Assembly: GCA_029782135.1 (NCBI GenBank)
Contig: JAKOVI010000162.1
Coordinates: 1 to 64,000, forward strand
DNA length: 64,000 bases
Reading direction: 5' to 3'
Origin: Bacillota bacterium
Lineage (GTDB): Bacteria > Bacillota > UBA4882 > UBA10575
Both the position numbers and the translations under genes were made by a program. Shown one piece after another: positions 32,388 to 41,019 of the stretch; position 1 is the first letter of the stretch; each line of letters opens with the position of its first letter. Below the pieces are notes generated by a model. It saw only the letters and a program-made list of their open reading frames with translations. It was not told the origin of the DNA and did no database searches.

Positions 32388-34670
32388 TCAGAGGGTAACT
32401 TCAACCAGATCCCGGTCGATCTTATTCATACAATTCTTCAATTTTGCCGCCAGAATCGGATCTTCCACCAAACAGGCCGCCCGGATCTGGCGCAAAAGAT
32501 CAATCCCGCGCCGGAAAGCCGAAACAATGTCGCCTTCCTGGAGATCGGTATAATTAAGTAATTCAAAAAAGTCGCACCCCTGACTCCAACGATAGGCCAA
32601 CGGGGATAAACTTGGGAAAAACTGAATCTCCCGGTCGTCAACCCCGTGCCGGTAGATTAAATCCCGGATAATCTTCTTAATTGGCCTTTGGTCAAACGGG
32701 AGGAGACTGGGGCTGGGGAGCTTTTCTCCTTTCCGCGGTTCATAATCCACTGCCACAATTACCGCGTTGATCTGATCCTCATCCCATTCGTGGAAGAAAC
32801 CGGCGAAATAAAATTCGGTAATTAAAAGCTCCTGCGCATAAATCTGCGCCGCAAATTCCCCCCGGGGCAACAATTGGCCATCCTTCAAGTAGTCCAGCTC
32901 TTCCAGGATCGCCGTTTTGGCGGTAAGGTCCTCTTCAAAGCGGCCGGCTGTTTTCATGGTGGCGAGGCTTTCTTCCAGTCCCGTTTGTTCCCGGTAGATA
33001 TTCTCGTAAAACTCTACCCTTTGGGCGCATTTTCTTTGCTGTTCCGGTGTGCATTGCCGCGGCCTGGCTTGAGCGAGCGCCGATTTGATCTCCTCGATCT
33101 CCCGGGCGGTCGCGGCCCGGGCAATCCGCCCTTTGATGAACCTGAGCCGCCGTTCTTTTTTGCGCAAACGTTTCTGCGCCAATGACCTGGCGTGGGGACA
33201 AGACAAATCGCCCCAATCCTCACAGAGCACTTCACGGAGCTTTCCGGTCTTCGTTCTGAGTTGCGCAAGGCGTTGTTCGAGACGGATTTTATCCTTTCGG
33301 GCCTGGAAAGTGGCGAAGTTTTGGTTTAAAATCACCGAGATCTGCGGCCGCTGGTGATTCTTGTAAAGGTTAAGCACTGAATTGTAGCTTAAATTAAACC
33401 TGCTGGCCAACTCCTCAATATCATTAACATTCGTACTGGGGAATTCGGAGAGTTGGTAGCGGTCGAGATCCGCTAAAATGTAAACAAAACCTTGCTCGTC
33501 AATCCCCCGGCGCCCGGCCCGGCCCGCCATCTGGAAATACTCCAAAGTAGTGAGCGGGCGGAACGAAACCCCGTCCCATTTCGTCGGGGCATCAAAACAG
33601 ACGCTCCGCACCGGATAATTGATCCCCACCGCGAAGGTCTCCGTGGCATACATCACTTTGATCAAATTTTTCGCAAAAAGGATCTCCACCAGTTCTTTCA
33701 GCGCCGGTAAGAGTCCGGCGTGATGAAAGGCGATTCCCTTCAGGAAAAGCTGTTTCAAGCGGTAAAGGGTCGGCCAGCTTTCGAGTCCATATTTGGCACT
33801 GACCTCTTCGACGACTTCCTCAACCACCGCCCGTTCTTTGGCGGCCAAAAAGTTGAAGCGTTCCCCTAATTCGAGGGCTTTTAATTCGCATTGCTGCCGG
33901 CTAAAGACAAAATAGAGGCAGGGCAGTCCGTTCCGCTTGCGGATCTCGCGGATTAGATCAATATGCGTACAAAGCGCCTTGTTCCGTCCCCGCACCGGCG
34001 CTCCCCTCGCCTCCGCCTGGAGCTTTTTCTCCCAGGCTTTCCGGAGTTGCGGGAGGGTCGTCACCCCGGTCAACGGGTTGTACACAAAATGGGCCAAGGG
34101 GACAATCCGGTCCGTCTTTTGCACCACTTTGACCTGGTGTCCCTTGATCTCCGCAATCCATTCCGCCAACTCGCCCGCATTTGGAATCGTCGCTGACAGC
34201 CCCAATAAACGGATCTGGGGAGGCATAAAAATAATCGATTCTTCCCAGACCGTTCCCCGGCTTTCATCGGAGAGGTAATGGATCTCATCGAAGATCACAT
34301 GCGAAAGGTCGTTCAGCTCCTCTTTCTCCTGCTGGAGCATATTGCGGAAGATCTCCGTGGTCATAATGGTCACTTGGGCTTCCGCATTGATCACAACATC
34401 GCCGGTGATAATTCCGACCTTCTCCTCCCCATACCACTCCTTGAACTCTTTATACTTCTGGTTGGAAAGCGCTTTAATCGGCGCGGTGTAAATAACCCTT
34501 TTGTTCTGGCTAATGGCATGGGCAATTAAATAATCGGCAATCAAGGTCTTCCCCACACCGGTAGGCGCGGAGACGAGAACCGAAAAACCTTCCAATAAAT
34601 AATCAATTGCCTCTTTTTGGAAATCATCCAAAATTAAACCGCGAAACGTAATCCCCGTCTGCTCCTGCAT
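32388..34670 (-). CDS. Ski2/Mtr4-like DEAD/DEAH-box RNA helicase
   Basis: The 760-residue product has Walker A SAPTGVGKT near 34-42, DEIH near 128, SATIPN and QMAGRAGRRGID in the two RecA domains. Further on are a helical arch and a DSHCT-like end with LLPRGEFAAQIYAQELLITE. This is the Ski2/Mtr4/HelY type, which unwinds structured RNA ahead of degradation; it is uncommon in Bacillota. The arch region holds two Cys pairs (CEDWGDLSC and CTPEQQRKC) that could bind metal. GAGGAG lies before the ATG. It stands alone; no exonuclease is adjacent. Confidence 0.9.
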   Translation of the reverse strand: MQEQTGITFRGLILDDFQKEAIDYLLEGFSVLVSAPTGVGKTLIADYLIAHAISQNKRVIYTAPIKALSNQKYKEFKEWYGEEKVGIITGDVVINAEAQVTIMTTEIFRNMLQQEKEELNDLSHVIFDEIHYLSDESRGTVWEESIIFMPPQIRLLGLSATIPNAGELAEWIAEIKGHQVKVVQKTDRIVPLAHFVYNPLTGVTTLPQLRKAWEKKLQAEARGAPVRGRNKALCTHIDLIREIRKRNGLPCLYFVFSRQQCELKALELGERFNFLAAKERAVVEEVVEEVSAKYGLESWPTLYRLKQLFLKGIAFHHAGLLPALKELVEILFAKNLIKVMYATETFAVGINYPVRSVCFDAPTKWDGVSFRPLTTLEYFQMAGRAGRRGIDEQGFVYILADLDRYQLSEFPSTNVNDIEELASRFNLSYNSVLNLYKNHQRPQISVILNQNFATFQARKDKIRLEQRLAQLRTKTGKLREVLCEDWGDLSCPHARSLAQKRLRKKERRLRFIKGRIARAATAREIEEIKSALAQARPRQCTPEQQRKCAQRVEFYENIYREQTGLEESLATMKTAGRFEEDLTAKTAILEELDYLKDGQLLPRGEFAAQIYAQELLITEFYFAGFFHEWDEDQINAVIVAVDYEPRKGEKLPSPSLLPFDQRPIKKIIRDLIYRHGVDDREIQFFPSLSPLAYRWSQGCDFFELLNYTDLQEGDIVSAFRRGIDLLRQIRAACLVEDPILAAKLKNCMNKIDRDLVEVTL

Positions 34671-34727
34671 CTGGTTTACTCCTCAACTTTGATCCCTAAG
34701 AGAATTATCCATTACTGGAGAACTTAT

Positions 34728-35195
34728 TCAATCAGTACCACCGGTTTCAATAATTAACGCCGTCTCGTCACAATTCGGGAACTTCGGACAATCGATACAC
34801 TCTTTCCAGACCTTGGTCGACAGTTTTTCTTTCGGGATCTCATGAAAACCGCATTTTTTGAAGAATCCCGGTTGATAAGTAAGGACAAACACCTGGGGAA
34901 TCCCCAATTGTTTTGCTTCTTCAATCAGTTTGCCCACTAATTGGCGGCCGATTCCTTTTCGGACGGCATGTTCGGCCAGCGCCAACGCCCGGATCTCCGC
35001 CAAATCCTCCCAGATAATATGGAGACCGCCAACCCCCAAAAAAACGCCGTCTTCCTCGGCAACCGTAAATTCCCGCAGAAACTGGTAGAGCATGCTCCGC
35101 GAACGGGGCAGCATTAACCCGCGCTGGGCATAATGATTTATTAAAGCATGGATGTTCTCGACATCTGCTACTTTTGCTTTTCGCAATTCAACCAT
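34728..35195 (-). CDS. GNAT N-acetyltransferase, N-acetylglutamate synthase-like
   Basis: The 155-residue product is a GNAT fold protein with LRKAKVADVENIHALIN at the start, the acetyl-CoA loop RKGIGRQLVGKLIEEA near 85 and FVLTYQPGFFKKCGF near 115. The C-terminal CIDCPKFPNCDETAL is typical of short ArgA-like enzymes. It probably acetylates glutamate for arginine synthesis, but other amines are possible. The start at ATG 35195 fits the family N-terminus; an upstream in-frame ATG at 35246 would add 17 residues and cannot be excluded. Confidence 0.85.
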   Translation of the reverse strand: MVELRKAKVADVENIHALINHYAQRGLMLPRSRSMLYQFLREFTVAEEDGVFLGVGGLHIIWEDLAEIRALALAEHAVRKGIGRQLVGKLIEEAKQLGIPQVFVLTYQPGFFKKCGFHEIPKEKLSTKVWKECIDCPKFPNCDETALIIETGGTD

Positions 35196-35296
35196 AATCC
35201 CAAGCTCATCCTTTCCCGTAATCTGCCGTTTATTATTCGGCATCATCCCTTCTATTCCCTTTTCGCGCTAACTTTCTTTACAGAATATCAAAACTG

Positions 35297-35329
35297 AAAA
35301 AGGCCTCTTCATCAAAGAAGAGGCCTTTT
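35297..35329 (-). terminator. Intrinsic terminator after hydA
   Basis: A perfect 13-base stem AAAAGGCCTCTTC/GAAGAGGCCTTTT with a 6-base loop and a T run on the minus strand. It closes the long hydrogenase transcript. Confidence 0.92.
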
Positions 35330-35346
35330 CCGGCAAGGTGTAATCC

Positions 35347-37359
35347 TTATTCCAGTTCCGGGAGGATCTTTTCTTTAAATACCTTTTCCGCTTTGTCCGG
35401 TGTCACGCCATTAATGATCTTATTGTTTATCTTAATCGCCGGGCTTTGTTCACAACCCTCCAGACAGAAGGTCGCATAGAGATTGATCTTCTCCGTGACC
35501 TTAGCTGCTTCAGCCTGTTGCATAAATTTCTTCAGCGTATCATATGAACCTTTCAAGTAACAGCAGGTCCCGACACAAACGGCCACGTCTGCCTGCTCCT
35601 TCTGTTTACTGGTCAAAAGCTGGATCTGCTCGCCGTTGATCCGGCTCCGGTTCACGTAAGCGGTATGCAAAGCTTCATGCGCCACATGGCTGTTCGGTTT
35701 TTCCAGCCACCGCTCGTAAAACTTCGCCACCACCGGGTTGTCCTGAGCCTTGCGGATCTGTGAAAGCTTATCCGCATTATAAATCCCCTTCGCCCGTTCT
35801 TTCTTTGTCTCCGGGTTGGTGGCAATCGGTTGGCCGGCGCCGCCGATACAACCACCGGGGCACGCCATTACTTCAATGAGATCGTAATGGACCTTCCCTT
35901 CCTTCAGATCTTTGAGGAGGGCTTTCGCGTTCCCCAGCCCGTGCACAACCGCCACCTTCAACTGCTGCCCGGCAATCTCAACCGTCGCTTCCTTCCGGTG
36001 CTCAAACCCTCGGACGGCAGTGAAGTTAACCTGCTCAATCGGCTCGCCGGTGACCAACTCATGGGCCGCCCGGAGCACGGCTTCCGCCACCCCGCCGGTG
36101 GCGCCGAAGATCACGCCGGCGCCCGTAGTGAAGCCGAACGGCGTGTCAAAGGACTCCACCTCCAACTGGTCAAAGCGCAAGCCGGCTTCCCGGATCATCC
36201 GCGCCAGTTCCTGGGTGGTGAGGACCAGATCGACATCCGGCACCCCGTCCGTAGTGAACTGCGGGAGGCGGGCTTCATATTTCTTCGCGGTACATGGCAT
36301 AATCGAAACTACAAAGATCTCCGCGGGTTTTTTCCCCAGTTCGGGCGCCCAGTGTTTCTTCACCAGTGAACCGAACATCTGCTGCGGTGAACGGCAGGAA
36401 GAAAGGTTCTTTACATATTCGGCCTCATTATGCTCGGCATACTTCACCCAACCCGGGCAACAGGAGGTGAATTGGGGTAATCTTTCACCCTTCTTTAACC
36501 GGCCGATGAACTCGTTTGTCTCCTCAATCACTGTTAAGTCGGCGGCCAGCGAGGTGTCGAACACTTTGTCAAACCCGAGCCGCTTCAGGGCGGCAACGAC
36601 CTTCCCCGTTACCAGTTCCCCGGCGGGCAAACCGAACTCTTCGCCCAAGGCCACCCGGACGGCCGGCGCCACCTGCGCGACGACCAGTTTCGCCGGGTTG
36701 TTCAGTGCCGCCCAGGCCTGGTCCGTCTCATCCTTCACGACAATCGCCGCGGTTGGGCAGACGGCACTGCACTGTCCACAGTTCACGCAGTCGACTTCGG
36801 CCAGTGCTTTATGGAAAGCAGGCGTCACCTGCGCACTGGAACCACGCCCGTTGAAGTCGAGGACACCGATCCCCTGTACTTCAGAGCACATCCGGACACA
36901 GTCACCGCAGAGAATACACTTGTTCGGATCCCTGACCAGAGAAGGGCTGGAAGTATCCAAGGGCAGCTTCAGATCCCGCTCGCCAAAGCGGATCTTCTTC
37001 ACCCCGAAGCGGTTCGCCAGTTCCTGAAGCTTACAAGTCCCGTTCCGGTCGCAGGTTGTACATTCACGGTCGTGATTGGCCAGTAATAACTCGAGGACGG
37101 TCCGGCGGACCCTTTGCACCCGCGGGCTGTTGGTCAAAATTTTCATGCCGGGCGCCGGCGGGGTGGAACAGGACGCCATAATCCCGCGCCCCTCGATCTC
37201 AACCACACACATCCGGCAAGCGCCGTACAGACTAAGTTCCGAATGGTAACAGAAGGTCGGGAGCTCAATCCCAATCTTCCGCGTCAACTCCAGGATGCTC
37301 TTCTCCCCGTTCAGCGGCACGACCTGACCATCGATCAGCACTGTATTTTTTTCTGTCAT
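35347..37359 (-). CDS. hydA: NADH-dependent bifurcating [FeFe] hydrogenase, HydA subunit
   Basis: HydA evolves or takes up H2 in the trimeric HydABC complex, coupling it to NADH and ferredoxin. The 670 residues have an N-terminal [2Fe-2S] ferredoxin domain (CRMCVV), the His-containing cluster region, two [4Fe-4S] sites (CILCGDCVRMC; CVNCGQCSAVC) and the H-cluster motifs TSCCPGW at 298-304, MPCTAKK at 354-360 and VMACPGGCIGGAGQP near 498-512. A thioredoxin-like [2Fe-2S] domain (CVGTCCYLKGS) is at the C-terminus. It is the last gene of hydC-hydB-hydA, 2 bases after hydB. The cluster maturases HydEFG are not in the window. Confidence 0.97.
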   Translation of the reverse strand: MTEKNTVLIDGQVVPLNGEKSILELTRKIGIELPTFCYHSELSLYGACRMCVVEIEGRGIMASCSTPPAPGMKILTNSPRVQRVRRTVLELLLANHDRECTTCDRNGTCKLQELANRFGVKKIRFGERDLKLPLDTSSPSLVRDPNKCILCGDCVRMCSEVQGIGVLDFNGRGSSAQVTPAFHKALAEVDCVNCGQCSAVCPTAAIVVKDETDQAWAALNNPAKLVVAQVAPAVRVALGEEFGLPAGELVTGKVVAALKRLGFDKVFDTSLAADLTVIEETNEFIGRLKKGERLPQFTSCCPGWVKYAEHNEAEYVKNLSSCRSPQQMFGSLVKKHWAPELGKKPAEIFVVSIMPCTAKKYEARLPQFTTDGVPDVDLVLTTQELARMIREAGLRFDQLEVESFDTPFGFTTGAGVIFGATGGVAEAVLRAAHELVTGEPIEQVNFTAVRGFEHRKEATVEIAGQQLKVAVVHGLGNAKALLKDLKEGKVHYDLIEVMACPGGCIGGAGQPIATNPETKKERAKGIYNADKLSQIRKAQDNPVVAKFYERWLEKPNSHVAHEALHTAYVNRSRINGEQIQLLTSKQKEQADVAVCVGTCCYLKGSYDTLKKFMQQAEAAKVTEKINLYATFCLEGCEQSPAIKINNKIINGVTPDKAEKVFKEKILPELE

Positions 37360-37361
37360 CC

Positions 37362-39245
37362 TTATCCCTCCTTAATTGCCTTAAACGGACATGTGCTAAC
37401 GCAAGCTCCACATTTGATACACTTTTCCTGATCGATTGTAAACGGTTTTTTGATCTCGCCGCTAATCGCTTGTACCGGACAGGACCTTGCGCATTTGCTA
37501 CAACCTTTACATTTTTCCGGGTCGATCGCGTACCCTTTGAGGGCGGAACAAACCCCGGCCGGACACTTCTTATCCACTACGTGGGCGATATACTCGTCTT
37601 TAAAGTACTTCAGCATCGTCAGCACCGGATTCGGCGCTGTTTTCCCCAAACCGCAGAGCGACCCGTCACGCACCGCTTCCGCCAAATCCTGCAGAAGCTC
37701 AACATCTTCCGGCCGTCCTTGCCCGTCGACCGCGCGTTGGAGAATTTCGAGCATCCGCTTGGTCCCTTCCCGGCAGGGCACGCATTTGCCGCAGGATTCA
37801 TTCTGGGTAAAATTCATAAAGAACCGGGCGACCTCCACCATACAGGTGTCCTCATTCATCACGACCAGCCCGCCGGAGCCAATCATCGCACCGGCCGAGA
37901 GCAACGAATCATAATCGAGTTTTAAGTCAAGATGTTCTTCGGTCAAACACCCGCCCGAAGGACCGCCGATCTGGACCGCTTTGAACTTTTTCCCGCCGCG
38001 GATCCCGCCGCCAATCTCAAAAACCACTTCGCGCAGGGTAATACCCATCGGAACTTCAATCAGCCCGGTATTCGCCACCTGGCCGGTGAGGGCAAATGTC
38101 TTGGTCCCCGGACTCTTTTCCGTGCCAAACTGCCGGAACCAGTCCGCGCCATGCTGGATAATCAGGGGGACATTGCCTAGAGTCTCCACATTATTGATGA
38201 CAGTCGGTTTTCCCCAGAGGCCGCACTGGGCCGGGTAGGGCGGTTTCGGACTGGGCATCCCGCGTTTCCCTTCGATCGAAGCGATTAAGGCGGTTTCCTC
38301 ACCGCAGACAAACGCTCCGGCCCCTTCTTTGATATGGATCTCGAAATTAAAACCGGTTCCTAAAATATCCTGACCGAGCAGTCCGAACTCCCGCGCGGCG
38401 GCAATCGCGGTTTTCAGCCGTTGCACGGCCAACGGGTACTCCGCCCGCACATAGATATAACCTTCATCCGCCCCGATCGCGTAACCGGCAATCATCATCC
38501 CTTCCAGGATAAGGTGCGGATCGCCTTCCAACAGGCTCCGGTCCATGAAAGCACCGGGGTCTCCTTCATCGCCGTTACAGATGACATATTTCTTCGGGCT
38601 CTCTTCGATCCGGGTTAATTCCCACTTCCGCCCGGTCGGGAAACCGCCGCCACCCCGCCCCCGCAGCCCGGAATCGGTAACTTCCTTACAAACTTCCGCC
38701 GGGGTCATCGTCGTCACGGCGCGGATTAAGGCCTGGTAACCACCGTCCGCAATGTATTCGCGGATATCATCCGGCGCAATCACGCCGCAATGCTGCAGTG
38801 AGGTTCTTTTCTGGTAACGGTAAAACGGAATCTGGTTCTCCTGGGCAAAGACTTCGCCGGTCACCGGATGCCGGTACAAGAGGCGTTCGACCGGTTGCCC
38901 GCCGCTCAATAAGGCCTCAACAATCTCCGCCGCATCTTCCGGCTTTACTTTGGTATAAAGCACGCCGGAGGGCTCGAGCCGGACGAGAGGACCTTTTTCG
39001 CAGAACCCGTGGCAACCGCTGGTCACAACGGTCACGCCGGTTTTTTCCGCTTCCAAAATCAAATCAACGGTAACAAACACGCCCCGGGCCTCTACTTCCT
39101 GCTTTAAAGCCTGATAAACCTGTAAGGAACCGTTCGCCACGCACCCGGTCCCGGCACAAACAAGAATCCTTGCTTTTTCTTTCTGAAAAGCCTGCTGCCA
39201 TTGTTGCTGCCACTGTTTAAGCTGGTCTAAGGCTGGACTATTCAT
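37362..39245 (-). CDS. hydB: Bifurcating hydrogenase subunit HydB (NuoF-like)
   Basis: HydB binds FMN and NADH and is the bifurcation centre of the complex. The 627 residues run: thioredoxin-like [2Fe-2S] domain (CAGTGCVANGS), NuoF core with RGRGGGGFPTGRKWE and CNGDEGDPGAFMD (NAD and FMN sites), SLBB-like region, the [4Fe-4S] motif CGKCVPCREGTKRM, and a C-terminal two-cluster ferredoxin domain (CKGCSKCARSC; CIKCGACVSTC). AGGAGG precedes the ATG, which overlaps the end of hydC by 8 bases. Confidence 0.97.
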   Translation of the reverse strand: MNSPALDQLKQWQQQWQQAFQKEKARILVCAGTGCVANGSLQVYQALKQEVEARGVFVTVDLILEAEKTGVTVVTSGCHGFCEKGPLVRLEPSGVLYTKVKPEDAAEIVEALLSGGQPVERLLYRHPVTGEVFAQENQIPFYRYQKRTSLQHCGVIAPDDIREYIADGGYQALIRAVTTMTPAEVCKEVTDSGLRGRGGGGFPTGRKWELTRIEESPKKYVICNGDEGDPGAFMDRSLLEGDPHLILEGMMIAGYAIGADEGYIYVRAEYPLAVQRLKTAIAAAREFGLLGQDILGTGFNFEIHIKEGAGAFVCGEETALIASIEGKRGMPSPKPPYPAQCGLWGKPTVINNVETLGNVPLIIQHGADWFRQFGTEKSPGTKTFALTGQVANTGLIEVPMGITLREVVFEIGGGIRGGKKFKAVQIGGPSGGCLTEEHLDLKLDYDSLLSAGAMIGSGGLVVMNEDTCMVEVARFFMNFTQNESCGKCVPCREGTKRMLEILQRAVDGQGRPEDVELLQDLAEAVRDGSLCGLGKTAPNPVLTMLKYFKDEYIAHVVDKKCPAGVCSALKGYAIDPEKCKGCSKCARSCPVQAISGEIKKPFTIDQEKCIKCGACVSTCPFKAIKEG

Positions 39246-39771
39246 CTTTCGCTTCCTCCTTCATGATCTCGTCTATGATCAAATTGATCGCCTCCGGGGT
39301 CATTTGCCCGTAAATCTTATCATTAATCATCACAACCGGTGCCAATCCGCAAGCCCCCAGACAGGAGACTGTTTCCACGGTAAACCGCAGGTCATCGGTT
39401 GTCTTCTTTTTCCCGGCCAGATTGAACCGCTTCAGCACAGCTTCCCGCACCGGATCAGAACCCCGGACATGGCAGGCCGTCCCGTCACAGATCTTGATCA
39501 CATATTTGCCCTTCGGTTCCAACGAGAACTGGGCATAAAATGTGGCCACCCCAAAGACGCTCGCCGGTGAAAGATCCAAAGCCGTCGCAATATAGGTCAG
39601 GATCTCTTCCGGTAAATAACGGTACTCTTCCTGTACTTCCTGAAGGATCGGGATCAGGGCCGATCTGGAGCGCCCCAGCCGGTTAATCACCTCGTTTACT
39701 TTTTCAAATTTCCGCTGGTAGGTAGAGGATTGTTTCTCCCCGGGCATCGCCATTGCTAACTCTTGTTTCAT
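39238..39771 (-). CDS. hydC: Bifurcating hydrogenase subunit HydC (NuoE-like)
   Basis: The 177-residue product is a thioredoxin-like [2Fe-2S] protein that passes electrons in HydABC. The four cluster ligands lie in CDGTACHVRGSD and CLGACGLAPVV; the helical N-terminus with RSALIPILQEVQEEYRYLP is typical of NuoE. AAGGGG lies about 10 bases before the ATG. It is the first subunit gene and follows the SpoIIE-type phosphatase by 88 bases, without a visible terminator between. Confidence 0.97.
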   Translation of the reverse strand: MKQELAMAMPGEKQSSTYQRKFEKVNEVINRLGRSRSALIPILQEVQEEYRYLPEEILTYIATALDLSPASVFGVATFYAQFSLEPKGKYVIKICDGTACHVRGSDPVREAVLKRFNLAGKKKTTDDLRFTVETVSCLGACGLAPVVMINDKIYGQMTPEAINLIIDEIMKEEAKDE

Positions 39772-39858
39772 CCGTTGCGTCCCCTTTCATCAATGTAATT
39801 GTTTTGCTCATCAAGCTAACTGTCTTGCAATCGACCGGTCTGAAAGAAACCGTCGCGG

Positions 39859-41019
39859 TTAAAAGTAAAGTAATTCGACCTGTTTCCCCCGCTGTTCCAG
39901 GTTTTCGGCGATCTCTTTCACCACTTGCATTTTCAGCGCCATATTTAATGGTAAATCCGGATTCTGGTGGGCCGGGTTAATCGCTCTTCCCACCAAGAAT
40001 TTAATCCGGTCGCTTTCCAGTAAATACTGTGAGAGCAGGGTTACGGCATTCTTCTTCTTCTTGCTGTTTTTCTCAACAGGCTGGGTTTCCGGATTTTTCA
40101 ACAACTCAAGGGTCTTACTCAGGGTGATAATCCCTTCGGTCACCAGATCAATCCCCCGCAGTTTTCCGTACGGTGGAACCTCGGGATCCAATTCCTTTAA
40201 ATCGACTTTGATCTCTGTCCCCAGTTCCCGGGCAAGGATCGAGCCGGTCGTCCCGCCGCAGACCACTTTTTTCCCATCCTCTTCCTTGAGCAGCTGGACG
40301 ATCCTCCGGTCGTCTTCCCGGTTCTGCGGCGGACCAACCGCTACCGTTAAAGTCCGCGGCGTCCTGATCTTCAGTACTAATGCGGTTGTGTCGTCACCCG
40401 GCCGGCAGGCATAAAGTTGCTCGCAGGCTGCGATGATCTGCTGGCTTAAACTCCGGGCATCCGGATTCTTTTTAACCAGTTTTTTAAGGTAGTCGGCGAC
40501 ATCACTCCACTGCCAGCCGAGGTTCAATACCCCGCCGATCCCGGCATGGATCACCCCGTCGGAGACGGTCACCATGACGTCACCCGGGACGGCCTGGAAC
40601 CGGCATTCTTTAATCCGGCGGCCGCAGATCTCAATCTCGTGCCAAGGAAGCGGGATGATCTCCCCCTCCCGCAGGAAAAAGAGCGTGGGATTGTCAAATT
40701 CGGCGACGTAAACCTCGCCATTGACCGTAACCTGAATGATGGTAAAAGTGGAATAGGCCAGATCCCGTTTTTGGCAGACCGGAAGGGTCTGGGAGACGGT
40801 CTCGACCACCTCTTCAAGGGCGGCGCCGTTTTTGAACATGGTGGTAATAATCTTCGCCGTCATCTTGGAGAGGATATTGGCCTTCACGCCGCTCCCCAGA
40901 CCGTCGGCCAACACGGCAACGACAAAATCGGGGGTGCGTACCACCTCGACATTGTCCCCGCAGAGTTCCTCGGCATATTTCGCCAGACCGGCCCACTCCA
41001 GGTCGATATAGATCTTCAT
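39859..41019 (-). CDS. SpoIIE/PP2C-type protein phosphatase of the hydrogenase locus
   Basis: The 386-residue product has the SpoIIE phosphatase fold in its first 225 residues: VVAVLADGLGSGVKAN, VSDGVIHAG and GDDTTALVLKI carry the metal-binding Asp residues. The last 160 residues are an extra domain of unknown type with CGGTTGSILARELG. It removes phosphate from Ser or Thr of an unknown partner. Its ATG overlaps the TGA of the sensory hydrogenase gene, so the two are made together. Such phosphatase/sensor-hydrogenase pairs occur beside bifurcating hydrogenases and probably control their expression or activity. Confidence 0.88.
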   Translation of the reverse strand: MKIYIDLEWAGLAKYAEELCGDNVEVVRTPDFVVAVLADGLGSGVKANILSKMTAKIITTMFKNGAALEEVVETVSQTLPVCQKRDLAYSTFTIIQVTVNGEVYVAEFDNPTLFFLREGEIIPLPWHEIEICGRRIKECRFQAVPGDVMVTVSDGVIHAGIGGVLNLGWQWSDVADYLKKLVKKNPDARSLSQQIIAACEQLYACRPGDDTTALVLKIRTPRTLTVAVGPPQNREDDRRIVQLLKEEDGKKVVCGGTTGSILARELGTEIKVDLKELDPEVPPYGKLRGIDLVTEGIITLSKTLELLKNPETQPVEKNSKKKKNAVTLLSQYLLESDRIKFLVGRAINPAHQNPDLPLNMALKMQVVKEIAENLEQRGKQVELLYF

